Part shown: in pieces, positions 44,659 through 54,769 of the stretch | Layout: each line of letters opens with the position of its first letter | Position numbering within the stretch: position 1 is the stretch's first letter | Origin: Erigeron canadensis | Taxonomy: Eukaryota > Streptophyta > Magnoliopsida > Asterales > Asteraceae | DNA length: 64,000 bases | Direction of reading: 5' to 3' | NCBI RefSeq assembly: GCF_010389155.1 | Contig: NC_057768.1 | Span: 13,452,501 to 13,516,500, forward strand | Notes under the pieces: model-generated | Databases searched by the model: none | Seen by the model: the letters and a program-made list of their open reading frames with translations, nothing else | What the model was told of the DNA's origin: nothing | Program-made: the position numbers and the translations under genes

Positions 44659-45814
44659 CTAAAAGATAGAATGGTTAGGGGCAGTTTGTGATGAGGAGGG
44701 TTGATTTGATCTGCATTCCTTCATAAAATGTCCTTTCTTTCTACATTTAAAACATTCTAAATTGGACTTATCAGTGGAATTGTTTGAGGAAAATTGTTTG
44801 CCATTTCTTTTAGATTTAAATTTAAAACGATTGAAAGTTTTGGCAATCATTGAAACAAGATCATCATCATCATCCTCATCACACTCGTGTGATGTATAAT
44901 AAGAAATACCAGTTTTCATTAATTCAGCTACTATCTTCTTCACTGAGTCAGAATGATCACTCTCAGAAGATAGTAGGGCAGAGTCTTGTGGTTCAGAATA
45001 ATGAACCAAGGCAGAACTAGTAGAGACATGATTTTTGGCATCTTGCTCAGCCACAGCTCTCTCAGCTTTATTTTCCTCAGTATATCTAAAAGCACCATAT
45101 AAAGAGGCAAGAGTGTGGCTGTGAAGGGTTTTACCTTGTCTTAAAACCATGATCAAGTTTTCCCATTTAGAAGGCAGTATGTCACAGAACTTTTCCAACA
45201 AAATTTCCTTATCCTTTTCAACACCAAGAGCTTTCAGTTGATTAACCGAATTTGTAAATCTTATGTAAGTTTGAGTTAGGGTTTCATTTGGTAATGCAAA
45301 GAAAGCTTCATATTTTTTGTTCAAAGCAACTTTTCTTGTGACAACAGTTTCCTTTGTACCCTCAAACTGAGTCATTAATTCTTCCCATATCAACTTAGAA
45401 CTATCAAGTAAAACAAGAGCGGGTTTCAAGCTTTCTGGGACAACAAAAAGAATCATATTTTGCAATTTAGAATTGAGATCAGCCAATCTATGGTCTTCTT
45501 CTGACCAATGATCCTTTTCATTGGGTGATAATCTAGGGGTCCTATCGACATTAAAAACTATAGTCGAGGCATTCATGGGTACATAAAGAACCTTCTAATA
45601 GAATATAGGTCAAGTATCTTTCAACCCCATCAATGTATTTAAGCATGCAAGCCTTCCATGTAATGAAGGTATCACTATCCCCATTGAATTTAGGAACAGG
45701 ATTGTTTGGAAAGTGTACATGGACGCTAGGTTGAAGTGGTGGTGGTGGTGGTGGATTTGTGTTGACATTAACATTAGGGTTACCATTTGGGTTTGTTTGT
45801 TCGGTGCCAGACAT
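44659..45814 (-). pseudogene. E2 gag, proximal part with zinc knuckle
   Basis: ATG at 45814 (MSGTEQTNPNG, then a Pro run PPPPPP and VPKFNGDSDTFITWKACML). A frameshift near 45595 moves the reading to the ORF 45576-44659: HWSEEDHRLADLNSKLQN, WEELMTQFEGTKETV, LPSKWENLIMVLRQG and the knuckle CFKCRKKGHFMKEC near 44712-44753. TAG at 44659-44661 is followed by an open frame into the distal part. A Sirevirus-type UBN2 gag that would form particles and bind RNA. The N-terminus matches the gag fragment at 56318 of E8. Confidence 0.85.
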
Positions 45815-45863
45815 CTTGTAGGATCAAACAGGTATATCAACTTAATGAATTAAAAATCTGGGA

Positions 45864-45876
45864 GGCTCTGATACCA
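45864..45876 (-). other. E2 primer-binding site
   Basis: Minus strand TGGTATCAGAGCC, two bases from the LTR at 45879. The 50-base leader to the gag ATG is very short. Confidence 0.93.
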
Positions 45877-45878
45877 AA

Positions 45879-46828
45879 TGTGAGTCCACTTACACAAGAT
45901 GTTAGTCGAATACAAGATATCACAATTATATAACACTAATAACAAGTATATCAAATAACCCGACTGACAAGTAAATCTAATCTAGATAAAGACTAGTTTA
46001 GAAATACGATCCAGATAATGGATATGAACAAGTAAGATAAATAAAGAACAAGTGCTTGAAACTATATAAATACTAAATATAGTCAAGTATTATGGCAAGG
46101 AGTTCAGATGTATTTTTCAATGTATTTTATTTATTTCTATAAACAAAATACAAAGGTTGTTACGGAACAAAGATAATCACAAGTGTGAAAGTATCTAAAC
46201 AACATTGAAATACAAATGATCTAAACAACAAGGATATACTCGTAAGTTTACTTAGAGTATATTACATGTTGCAATGCCAAAGTTCCAAGCATTTTTGCAA
46301 GTGTGAGAAGTCTTGTATTTATAGGCAAACATGTCTTGATGACATGGCAACTGCTGTACAAATATGGTAGGGTGCATTTATGGATTTGTACGACAAATCC
46401 ATAACATGTTTGTTTAAGGTAAAGTATGTAAGTTTCTTTGATGTGACTTGACATACTTTATTCCCAACCTTTTGCTAAAACTAGCACAATACCAGGTATA
46501 AAGTTATTAACCGGATAAAGGTAGTTAAAGTACTGCAAAAAGACTTCCTCGTAATAAGTGAAAAAGTGTTGTAAATACTTTTTCACTGAGGGCCTTCAGA
46601 TCTTTAATCAGATAGAATCTTCTCAGAGCTCTGCTTCTCAGAAGTCTCTCTTCTTCAGTCTTCAGTCTTCGATTTCAGAATGAATGTCTTCAGATGTGTT
46701 GATCTTGATCTGAGGTGAAGCTTCAGAGAACTAATTCTAAGGGACGTCTTAGAACTTCTGTAAAAGTATCTTCTCTGAAGGTTAATATTTCTGAACAAAT
46801 TTATACTTGGTCGATTTTCGACCTAACA
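45879..46828 (-). repeat. E2 5' LTR
   Basis: About 950 bp, plus strand TGTGAGTCC...GACCTAACA. The inner end is set by the PBS; the outer end by similarity to the E8 LTR, which ends GACCTAACA. E6 begins two bases further. Confidence 0.82.
46316..46800 (-). promoter_or_regulatory. E2 LTR TATA box and U3 motif cluster
   Basis: TATAAATA on the minus strand at 46323-46316. Upstream of it (46590-46800) about a dozen CTTCAGA/TCTGAAG/TCTCAGA words are packed into 210 bases. The E8 LTR has a cluster at the same place, but of AACTGG words. Confidence 0.65.
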
Positions 46829-46829
46829 G

Positions 46830-46989
46830 TGTTTATCATCACGTAAAAGATATATATATATATAGTGATATATATATCATCTAAAGGTAGATATATAAAC
46901 CATGGGTTATCTCGAGGAATTTCTACACCTCGACATATCCTTAAGTCGATCTCTAGTTAGATAAGAGTACAATACCCGAGGGACTTACA
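46830..46989 (+). repeat. E6 5' LTR (160 bp)
   Basis: TGTTTATC...GGGACTTACA. It contains a long TA inverted repeat (46850-46880), a possible TATA box, and a second hairpin CTCGAGG...CCTCGA near 46911-46940. Very short for a multi-kb coding element. Confidence 0.87.
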
Positions 46990-46991
46990 AC

Positions 46992-47004
46992 TGGTATCAG
47001 AGCC
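46992..47004 (+). other. E6 primer-binding site
   Basis: TGGTATCAGAGCC, two bases after the LTR. Confidence 0.93.
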
Positions 47005-47220
47005 AGGTTTTCATAACCTTGGTTAGAGATTGACAAAAGTCTTGTGGTATCCCTTTATTTACGTGATTTAGGTGAAAGTTAATCTTTGGGCACGTTTTTG
47101 AAAGAAAGGTTCAAACTTGTTGCCAAATATTGATTAATCTATATCCTAGTAACATTTTCTCATAATATCATTTATCCTTGAGCAATATCGGGTTCGGGAT
47201 CTAAGAAATTGTGTGAAAGT

Positions 47221-47541
47221 GGTGTTTGTGTGTTCATGAAAAGTGTACTATGCGTGTTCTTGAACACTAGTACCTTTTTTGCGCGCTTCGATATTAGCAA
47301 TGCATTTGTGTGTTCTTATCTTTTGCTTGTTCTTGAAATTTTGAGAGTTCTTGAGATTTGTGTGTTTCTTGAACAATGTGTGTTTCTCTAGTTTGCGTGT
47401 TCTCAGATTTTGCGCGTTTCTGGACATTTTGCGTGTTCCTGGATTTTGCGTGTTCCTACACTTTTGCGTGTTTCATTTGTGTGTTCCCAGTTTGCGTGTT
47501 CTTGTGTCATTTGCGTGTTTATAAGTTGAACCACATACACA
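47221..47541 (+). repeat. E6 leader array of GCGTGTT words
   Basis: At least seven exact GCGTGTT (often TTTGCGTGTTCCT) and about as many GTGTGTT variants in 320 bases up to the gag ATG, spaced about 15-25 bases. The first part of the leader (47005-47220) has no repeats. Confidence 0.85.
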
Positions 47542-47865
47542 ATGGCAGCAAAATATCTTAACCAATTAATACTAATGGACCATGAGACTGGTAAGGGTAA
47601 TTCACTACCCAAACTAATGATCATAGACCAATACTTTACTTGGAACGGTCGATTTGAATCCTTTATGAAATTCACCAATATTAGAATGTGGACTTGTATG
47701 ACTGAAGGATATAAAGCCCCAACATATGAGGACAGTGGTGTTACCAAAGTATATGCTAATCAAGATATGATTGAATCCGATAAAAAATTGTATGAGGCAG
47801 AGAAAAAGGCACTTTCATGTTTAAAAATGGCAATGCCACAAGATATACTACATTTGTTAGCATAA
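47542..47865 (+). pseudogene. E6 gag, N-terminal part
   Basis: 107 residues from ATG 47542, MAAKYLNQLILMDHETGKGN, with RMWTCMTEGYKAPTYEDSGV and KALSCLKMAMPQDILHL. After this about 110 bases present in E7 are deleted, and the reading decays to 48256 (no ORF, but remnants such as SSLPEK are visible). Related to the E1 gag start. Would form the capsid. Confidence 0.83.
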
Positions 47866-48256
47866 AGAACTTAGATAAACTAATTACACGATATTATCAT
47901 TTGCTAGCAGAGTTGCAAGCATTTGAGGTTACGTACTCTGAGGAAGAGAAGGTCGAGAAATTTTTGAGCTCTTTGCCAGAAAAGTGAAATCACTATATTA
48001 CCACTTTGCAAGATAAAGCAGATTTTGACGGCATGTCTCTAACTCAAATAGTTGCTAAGTTCAGGGGACAAGAAATGAAACAAAAGAGGAGGGAAGCAGG
48101 ATATAATAATGCTCAGATTCCCAAGCTTTATTCCTGAGTGAAGATGTTGACTTACAAAGGATCTCTGTTGACTCTGAGTGGAGCATATGTCTTGTTTCGA
48201 GTCAGAGCAACAATTTAGGCAATCGTGGATATCCTACCTCCAGTGCTAGTTCCACC

Positions 48257-49696
48257 ATGCGTATAAGTGTCAAATGTGTAGAAAGTCACTTATCCGTTCT
48301 TGCGTCATTCGTGACATCATATGAACAGTTTATCCAAGGAAAGGTTCAACATCATAGTCTGATAGAGGAAGACTACGAGCAACTTGATCCTTTGGACTTA
48401 GAAGAGATGGATTTGCAATGGCAAATGGCTATGCTAACTCTTCAAGCTAAACGGTTCTTATTAAGAATAGGGCGTAAGGTCGTGGGCTCCAAGCTTGGCT
48501 TTAATTGTTTTAATTGTGGGGGATTTGGACACTTTGCTAGGGAATGCCAAAGACCTGATGTTGATAAGAATAATGTAACTTATCAAAGTTTCGAAAATGG
48601 AGGAATAGCACAAACTGCTTCCAACACAACACATCAAAGAAACTATCAGACTAAATATGAGGACAACTCAAGGGGGGTGATGAATTGTCATCAAGAGAAA
48701 AACAATGGCCGAACACATGTTAATCAAGCTTTATTAGCTGAAACAAGTTGTGTGGGGTCTGTTGTTGATAGTCTTGATAGTGTGGATGCAATGTGTACCA
48801 ATAAAGTTGAAGTCAAGACATCTGAGTTATCTACAGAGACTGACTTAGATGATCTGGTTAACTTCATGGAAAGAATGAATTTTCCAGATGAACAACATGA
48901 CCTATTGAAAAGGGCCATAAGCATATGGTATGTCGATAGTGGTTGTTCAAGACATATGACGGGAGATAAATCATTATTTTCAAACTTTGTTGAAATTCTG
49001 AGAGCATATGTAAGCTTTGTTGGTCCCAAGGGTGGATCAATTACCGGTGTTGGTGATGTCACTAACGGGAAGATCAAGCTTGAGAAGGTGAACTATGTTG
49101 AACAGTTAAATCACAACTTAATGAGAGTGTCTCAAATTTATGATAAAGGGAATCCTGTTCATTTCACCAAAGAGGAAGCACTTATCCTGAAACCTGGATA
49201 TGTGATTCCAGAAGAGCGGATTCTATTGAGGGCTCCGAGGAAAAGGGATATATATGCCATGGCATTGGATATATCTAATCCTGAAATTGAGACTAAATGT
49301 CTTTTGTCTCAAGCCTCTGAATCAGACTCCTTACTTTGGCATAGAAAAATGGCTCACCTTCTTTATCGTAAAATGAATTACATTAGCAAAAATGGATTGG
49401 TGGAAGGTGTTCCATTGAAGAGATATGGTAGTGAAGATAAATGTGCTCCATGCAAAAAGGACAAAAAACACAAGGTTAATCACAAGTCCAAGTCTCTGAA
49501 TTCTACGGGCAGTCCTTTTGAACTTCTTCACATGGACCTATTTGGGCCAGTAAATGTAAGAAGTATCGGAGGAATGTATTACTGTTTAGTTATAACCGAT
49601 GATTTTTCAAGATTCTCATGGGTGTTTTTCCTTACATCTAAGGATGAGACATCAAATATTAGTGCACTTCTTTACAAAAGTGGAAAATGTCTATGA
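48257..49696 (+). pseudogene. E6 gag end, protease, pre-integrase and integrase start
   Basis: 479 residues in one frame. DLEEMDLQWQMAMLTLQ and the knuckle CFNCGGFGHFAREC (about 48506-48547) are gag. The protease IWYVDSGCSRHMTGDKSLF follows near residue 222 without any stop between, unlike E3-E5. GPKGGSITGVGDV, the zinc region CAPCKKDKKH and HMDLFGPVNVRS lead into integrase. A 2-base loss near 49655 ends the frame. This is the best-preserved gag-pol junction in the window. Confidence 0.88.
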
Positions 49697-50238
49697 CACA
49701 AGAGTCAAGAAACTTCATAGTGACAATGGAACAGAATTCAAGAATAGGTTGATGGAGTTTTATTGTCTAAGTAAAGGCATTGATCAGCAATTTAGTGCTC
49801 CGTATCAACCTCAGCAAAATGGAGTTGCAGAGAGAAAGAATAGAACACTTATTGAAGCTGCAAGGACAATGTTGGGGTGAAGCTATCAACACTGCCTGCT
49901 ATATACTTAACAGAGTTCTGACTGTGAAGCGGTTTAACAAAATATATTATGAGCTGCTTCACAATAGAAAACCTAGCTTAAGTCATTTGCAACAATTTGG
50001 TGTACCATGTACCTTCTTAAAAGTTAAACCAAACGTAGGAAAGTTTGATGAAAAGGTTTATGAAGGTTACTTTCTTGGATATGTTCACCAAATCGACGTG
50101 TTTATAGCAAAACTACTGGTAAAGTTGACATTGCATACAATGTTGAGATTACTAGTAGCTCACCCAGTATTCATTAAGGTCCTGAGAAAATGTTTAATTA
50201 TGAAGACATTTTCAGTACTCTTAATCCTTCTTTTATAG
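49656..50238 (+). pseudogene. E6 integrase, remainder
   Basis: The first piece (in ORF 49599-49880) has [15 protein letters not shown] and [19 protein letters not shown] 31-base deletion then shifts to ORF 49780-50238: GEAINTACYILNRVLTVKRF, KPSLSHLQQFGVP and FDEKVYEGYFLGYV, followed by another shift near 50085. Catalytic D, D and E are all encoded but in different frames. Confidence 0.84.
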
Positions 50239-50682
50239 AGTTGGATAATTCTGATGATATACTGGTGGTTCGAGATGATGATGTTTTTGCATCACCATCT
50301 TACGGTGGACCAATATCTAATGCAACTTCAGAAGATAGGAGAAGACGTTAGGATTCTAAACAAGAAGTTATCTTAAGAAGGTCTGATGAACCAATGGGTC
50401 AAGACACTTCAACGAAGAACACTTCTAGACATGTTGTGACCGAGGAACATCCCTCAGCTCAGTATGAGGAAGAGATTTCTACTAATTTGGGTGGAAATCT
50501 TGATGTTGATCGAGTCACACAGAAACACATTATGAAGGCTCATCCTATAGAAAATATATTGGGATATCCTAATGTTGGTGTTAGAACTAGGAGCAGTCTT
50601 CTGGAAAAGCACAAGTCTTTTTGCTAGCATCAAAGATACCGGCATACTAGAAACATGTAAGTAAAGTTGCTTCATCTCTCAA
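50239..50682 (+). pseudogene. E6 integrase-RT linker
   Basis: Acidic low-complexity linker (VVRDDDVFASPSYGGP, EEHPSAQYEEEI) and the junction motif QKHIMKAHPIENILGYPNVG. Partly open as 50394-50627. It matches E7 up to 55951. TAG near 50350 and further stops. Confidence 0.72.
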
Positions 50683-51360
50683 GTGGAACCTAAGAATGTG
50701 CAAATGGCACTAAAAGAACCATCTTGGGTGGATGCTATGCAAGAAGAGTTAGACCAATTCAGAAAATTAAAAGTCTGGGAATTGGTAGATGTGCCTGCTG
50801 TAAAAGGGATGATAAAGGGACTGTTACTAGAAACAAGGCTCGACTGGTTGTTCAAGGTTTTGCACAACAAGATGGATTAGACTATACCGAAGTATTTGCA
50901 CCAGTGGCTAGAATTGAGGAAATCAGACTTTTTCTAGCTTTTGCATCTTTTAAAGGTTTTAAGGTATACCAATTAGACGTAAAGAGTGCATTTCTCTATG
51001 GTAAAGTACAGGAGTTGGTTTATGTGTCTCAACCTCCTGGGTTCACTGATCCTGGCTATCCTGATAGAGCTTATAAATTAGATAAAGCTCTATATGGTCT
51101 TCATCAAGCACCCAGAGCCTGGTACGATACATTATCCACACATTTGGTGGAAAATGGGTTCGTAAGAGGTCAGATTGATAACACATTGTTTACAAAATGG
51201 AAAGGTGATGATTTCTTACTAGTACAAGTTTACGTAGATGACATCATTATTGGTGCTTCTGACGAGAATTTGTGCAAATAGTTTGAAGAAATCATGAAGA
51301 GCAAATTTGAAATGAGTGCAAATAGTTTGAAGAAATCATGAAGAGCAAATTTGAAATGAG
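50683..51360 (+). pseudogene. E6 reverse transcriptase
   Basis: 50683-50880 gives VQMALKEPSWVDAMQEELDQ. A short deletion removes the GTKW segment, and 50800-51281 gives [56 protein letters not shown] and the catalytic VYVDDIIIGAS. A TAG at 51279-51281 lies in a 44-bp tandem duplication (51273-51316, 51317-51360) that breaks the region after YVDD. Otherwise of normal spacing. Confidence 0.86.
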
Positions 51361-51867
51361 TGCAATGGGTGAAATGAATTTCTTTCTAGGTCTACAAGTT
51401 GAATAGAGAAAGGAAGGAATTTTTATTCATCAAACCAAATATGTCTATGACATTCTTAAGAAATTTGGTATGGATGATTCTTCACCTATAGGAACTCCAA
51501 TACAAGTTAATCACTTGTTGGGAGCTACAAATAGCTTGGATCAAGATGCTGATCCAACATTATATAGGTCAATGATAGGATCACTTATGTATCTTACATC
51601 ATGAAGACCTGATATTATGTTTGTAGTTTGCTTATGTACTCGATTTCAATCCTCTCCGAAAGAGTCACACTTGAAAGGAGTAAAAAGAATTCTTAGATAC
51701 CTTAAAGGACAACCATCACTTGGTTTATGGTATCCTAGGGGAGGGGAGTTCAATTTGTATGCATATACAGACTCTGATTATGGTGGTTGTAACTTCGATA
51801 GAAAATCTACTTCCGGAGGATGTCAATTTTTAGGAGATAGATTGGTATCATGGCAGTGCAAAAATAG
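51361..51867 (+). pseudogene. E6 RT end and RNase H, truncated
   Basis: Pieces FFLGLQVE (then TAG), SLMYLTS (then TGA) and the ORF from 51617: FVVCLCTRFQSSPKESH, RYLKGQPSLGLWYPRGG, YTDSDYGGCNFDRKSTSG and DRLVSWQCKN. Homology stops at 51867. The last third of RNase H, 3' UTR and 3' LTR are missing. Confidence 0.85.
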
Positions 51868-52076
51868 AGGGTGTGTGTCATGCGTGTTCCAACAAGAGTG
51901 TAGAGAGAGAAATGAGCAAATCCTAGAGAGATAAAACCAAGAACACGCACGGTTTGTCTTGTGGGTGATACACGTCTCGTGCACGAACCGCAAACACACA
52001 CCCGGCCCCCGAACGGCTCGTAAATTTAGATTACCACATGTTTGGTAAAGTGAAGCCGGAGAGCCGTTCCCCCGAG
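51868..52076. other. Unassigned 209-bp segment between E6 and E7
   Basis: GC-richer than its neighbours and unlike any other part of the window. It starts GGGTGTGTGT and has ACACACACCC at 51994-52003, and a 9-bp inverted repeat GAACGGCTC (52011-52019) / GAGCCGTTC (52061-52069). No ORF. Origin unknown; possibly a piece of another LTR or the sequence E7 was inserted into. Confidence 0.45.
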
Positions 52077-52239
52077 TGTTTACATTCACGCAAAAGATAT
52101 ACATATATATATATATAGTGTTATATATATCATCTAAAGGTTGATATAAATACCGTGGGTTATCTCGAGGAATTCGCACCTCGACATATCCTTAAGTCAA
52201 TCTCGGTTCGATAAGAGTATAAGACCCGAGGGACTTACA
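52077..52239 (+). repeat. E7 5' LTR (163 bp)
   Basis: TGTTTACATTC...GGGACTTACA, clearly the E6 LTR with a slightly longer TA inverted repeat. It follows CCCCCGAG. Confidence 0.87.
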
Positions 52240-52241
52240 AG

Positions 52242-52814
52242 TGGTATCCAGAGCCACAGGGTTTTTACAATCTTGGTTAGAGATTGATAACAGTTTTGGG
52301 TATCCCTTTGTTTGCGTGATTTAGTTGAAGATTATTCTTTGGGCACGATTTTGAAATAAAGGTTCAAACTTGTTGCCAAATATTGATTAATCTATATCCT
52401 AGTAACACTTTCTCATTGTTTCGTTGATCCTTGAGCAATATTGGGTTCGGGATCTAAGAAATTGTGTAAAAGTGGTGTTTTGCGTGTTCTTGAAAATGTA
52501 CTTTACGTGTTCTTGAGCATTGTACCTTTCATGCGTGTTTCAATATTACCAAGGCATTTGAGTGTTTTTGTGTTTTGCTTGTTCTTGAAACTTTGAGAGT
52601 TCTTGAGATTTTGTGTGTTTCCTGAACTTTGTGTGTTTCTTGAATTTTGCATGTTTCTCAGATTTTGCGTGTTTCCAGGATTTTGCGTGTTTCCTGGAAT
52701 TTGCGTGTTTTTTGGAATTTGCGGGTTCCTACACTTTTACTCGTTTCATTTGAGTGTTTCCCTGTTTGCGTGTTCTTGTGTTTTTAAGTGTTTATAAGTT
52801 TAACCACATACACA
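52242..52814 (+). repeat. E7 PBS and leader with GCGTGTT words
   Basis: The PBS TGGTATCCAGAGCC (52242-52255) has one extra C. The leader repeats (52480-52800) match those of E6 with more decay: about five exact GCGTGTT and many one-off variants. Confidence 0.82.
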
Positions 52815-53075
52815 ATGGTAGCAAACTATTTTAACCAATCAATACTAATGGATCATGAGACCGGTAAGGGTAATTCACTAGTTAAACTGATAATCATTGA
52901 CCATTACTTTTCTTGGAACGGTCGATTCGAATCCTTTATGCAATTCACCGATATTAGAATGTGGACTTGTATGACAGAAGGATATAAAGCCCCAACATGT
53001 GAGGGCAGTGGTGTTACCAAAATATATGCTTATCAAGATATGACTGAATCCAATAAAAAGTTATATGGGGCATAG
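52815..53075 (+). pseudogene. E7 gag, N-terminal part
   Basis: ATG 52815 (MVANYFNQSILMDHETGKGN). TAG at 53073-53075 replaces Glu of the family. After it, 53076-53607 still translates in pieces (SKELWLALKNHCEGDETLKK, SLPEKWNHYITTLQEKADF), so E7 keeps the part E6 has deleted, but with several stops and shifts. Confidence 0.82.
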
Positions 53076-53607
53076 AAAAATGCACTATCATGTTTAAAAA
53101 TTTCATTGCCACAAGATATATTACATTTATTTAACGGATGCAATACATCGAAAGAACTTTGGTTAGCATTAAAAAATCATTGTGAAGGGGATGAAACACT
53201 TAAAAAGAATAGAAAAGACCTTCTAAAGCATCAACATAAATTAATGGGTTAAGAAGTGAAAACTTAGATCAACTAATTACACGATATTATCATCTGCTTG
53301 CCGAGTTGCAAGCATTTAAGGTTATGTATAACCGAGGAAGAGAAGGTCAAGAAATTTTTGAGCTCTTTGCCAGAAAAGTGGAATCATTATATTACCACTT
53401 TGCAAGAGAAAGCAGATTTCAACAGCATGTCTTTAACTCAAATAGTTGCTAAGTGTAGGGACAAGAAATGAAACTAAAACGGAGGGAAGCAGGATATAAT
53501 AATGCTCAGAATCCCGAGCTTTATTACGGTAGGCCTATGATCAATGTAAGTCCAGGTTCCCCTGAAGGAAGCATAAGGCATTCCCGAGCGAAGATGTTGA
53601 CTTACAA

Positions 53608-54300
53608 ATGATCTCTGTTGACTCTGAAGGGAACATATGTCTTGTTTCAAGTCAAAGCGACAATTTAGGCAACCGTGGATATCCTACTTCTAGTGCTAGT
53701 TCCACCATGCCTATAAGTGTCAAAAGTGCAGAAAGTCACTTATCCGTTCTTGCGTCATTTGTGACATCATATGAACAGTTTATCCAAGGAAAGGTTCAAG
53801 ACCCTAGTCTTATAGATGAAGACTATGAGCAAATTGATCCTTTGGACTTAGAAGAGATGGATCTGCAATGGCAAATGGCTATGCTGACTCTCTGAGCTAA
53901 ACGGTTCTTATCTAGAATAGGGCGAGAGGTCGTGGGTTCCAAGCTTGGCTTTGATAAGTCAAAAGTTAAGTGTTTTAATTATGGGGGATTTAGACACTTT
54001 GCTAGGGAATGCCAGAGACCTAGAAATATTGATAAGACTAATGTGACTTATCAAAGTTTCGGTAATGGAGGAATAACACAAACTGCTTCCAACACATGGC
54101 ATCAAAGAAATTATCAGACTGAATATGACGACAGTTCAAAATGGATGATGAGTTGTCATCAAAGAGAAAACAATGGCCGAACACATGTTGATAAAGCTCT
54201 ATTGGCCGAGACAAATGGTGTGGGGTCTGTTGTTGATAGTCTTGATAATGAGGATACAGAGACGGACTTAGATAATCTGGTTAACTTCATGGCAAAATGA
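53608..54300 (+). pseudogene. E7 gag, C-terminal part with damaged zinc knuckle
   Basis: 53608-53895 holds DLEEMDLQWQMAMLTL and ends at a TGA. 53932-54300 holds the knuckle as CFNYGGFRHFAREC: the second Cys is Tyr (TGT to TAT relative to E6). A knuckle with three ligands should not bind zinc normally. It then runs to the protease with one frameshift near 54295. Confidence 0.82.
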
Positions 54301-54769
54301 ATATTCCTAATGAACAACATGACCTATTGAAAAAGGCCATAAGCATATGGTATGTCGATAGTGGTTGTTCAAGACATATGACAGGAGATAAATCATTATT
54401 GTCAAACTTTGTTGAGATATTGGGAGCATATGTCACTAACGGGAAGAGCAAGCTTGAGAAGGTGAATTATGTTGAATAGTTAAATCACAACTTAATGAAT
54501 GTGTCTCAAATTTGTGACAGAGGGAATCCTGTTCATTTCACCAAAGAGGAAGCACTTACCCTGAAACCTGGATATATGATTCTAGAAGAGTAGATTCTTT
54601 TGAGGGCTCCATGGAAAAGAGATATATATGCTAAGGCATTGGGTATCTCTAACCAGAGATCAAAACTACATGTCTTTTGACTTAAGCCTCTGAATCAGAC
54701 TCTTTACTTTGGGATAGAAAAATGGCTCATCTTCATTTTTGTAAAATGAATTAGATCACCAAAAATGGA
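54297..54769 (+). pseudogene. E7 protease and decayed pre-integrase
   Basis: IWYVDSGCSRHMTGDKSLL (DSG) is intact, but about 17 residues after it (the GPKGG segment of E6) are deleted. TAG at 54477-54479, then several stops up to 54769 in sequence still recognisable as LNHNLMNVSQI and MAHLHF. Confidence 0.82.

Larger units (their letters stand above)
5013..46828 (-). mobile_element. E2: Sirevirus-type copia element, interrupted by E3(+E4), E5 and E1
   Basis: On the minus strand the parts in order are 5' LTR 46828-45879, PBS, gag 45814-43878, the E5 insertion, gag tail 34007-33794, the E3 insertion, RT and RNase H 11075-9436, pol-env spacer, env-like ORF 8771-5315, noncoding tail to 5013, then E1. 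The 3' LTR should lie left of the window. Protease and integrase are missing: they were lost at the E3 5' junction. The gag start, LTR, PBS position, spacer and env-like ORF all match E8, which supports treating these pieces as one element. Confidence 0.82.
46830..51867 (+). mobile_element. E6: copia element with a ~160-bp LTR, 3' truncated
   Basis: Order on the plus strand: LTR 46830-46989, PBS 46992-47004, leader with GCGTGTT words, gag, protease, integrase, RT, and RNase H cut off near 51867. It starts two bases after the E2 LTR end, so it was inserted at that edge, but the missing 3' LTR prevents a target-duplication check. About 75-85% similar by eye to E7 over gag to integrase. Broken by deletions in gag (near 47866) and integrase (31 bases near 49876) and by frameshifts. 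Confidence 0.88.

Noticed and set aside
46850..46900. TA-rich tract as an independent microsatellite
   Set aside because: It is part of the E6 LTR and recurs in the E7 LTR at the same place.
51868..52076. A MITE with terminal inverted repeats
   Set aside because: The inverted repeats are short, not at the ends, and no target duplication is visible.
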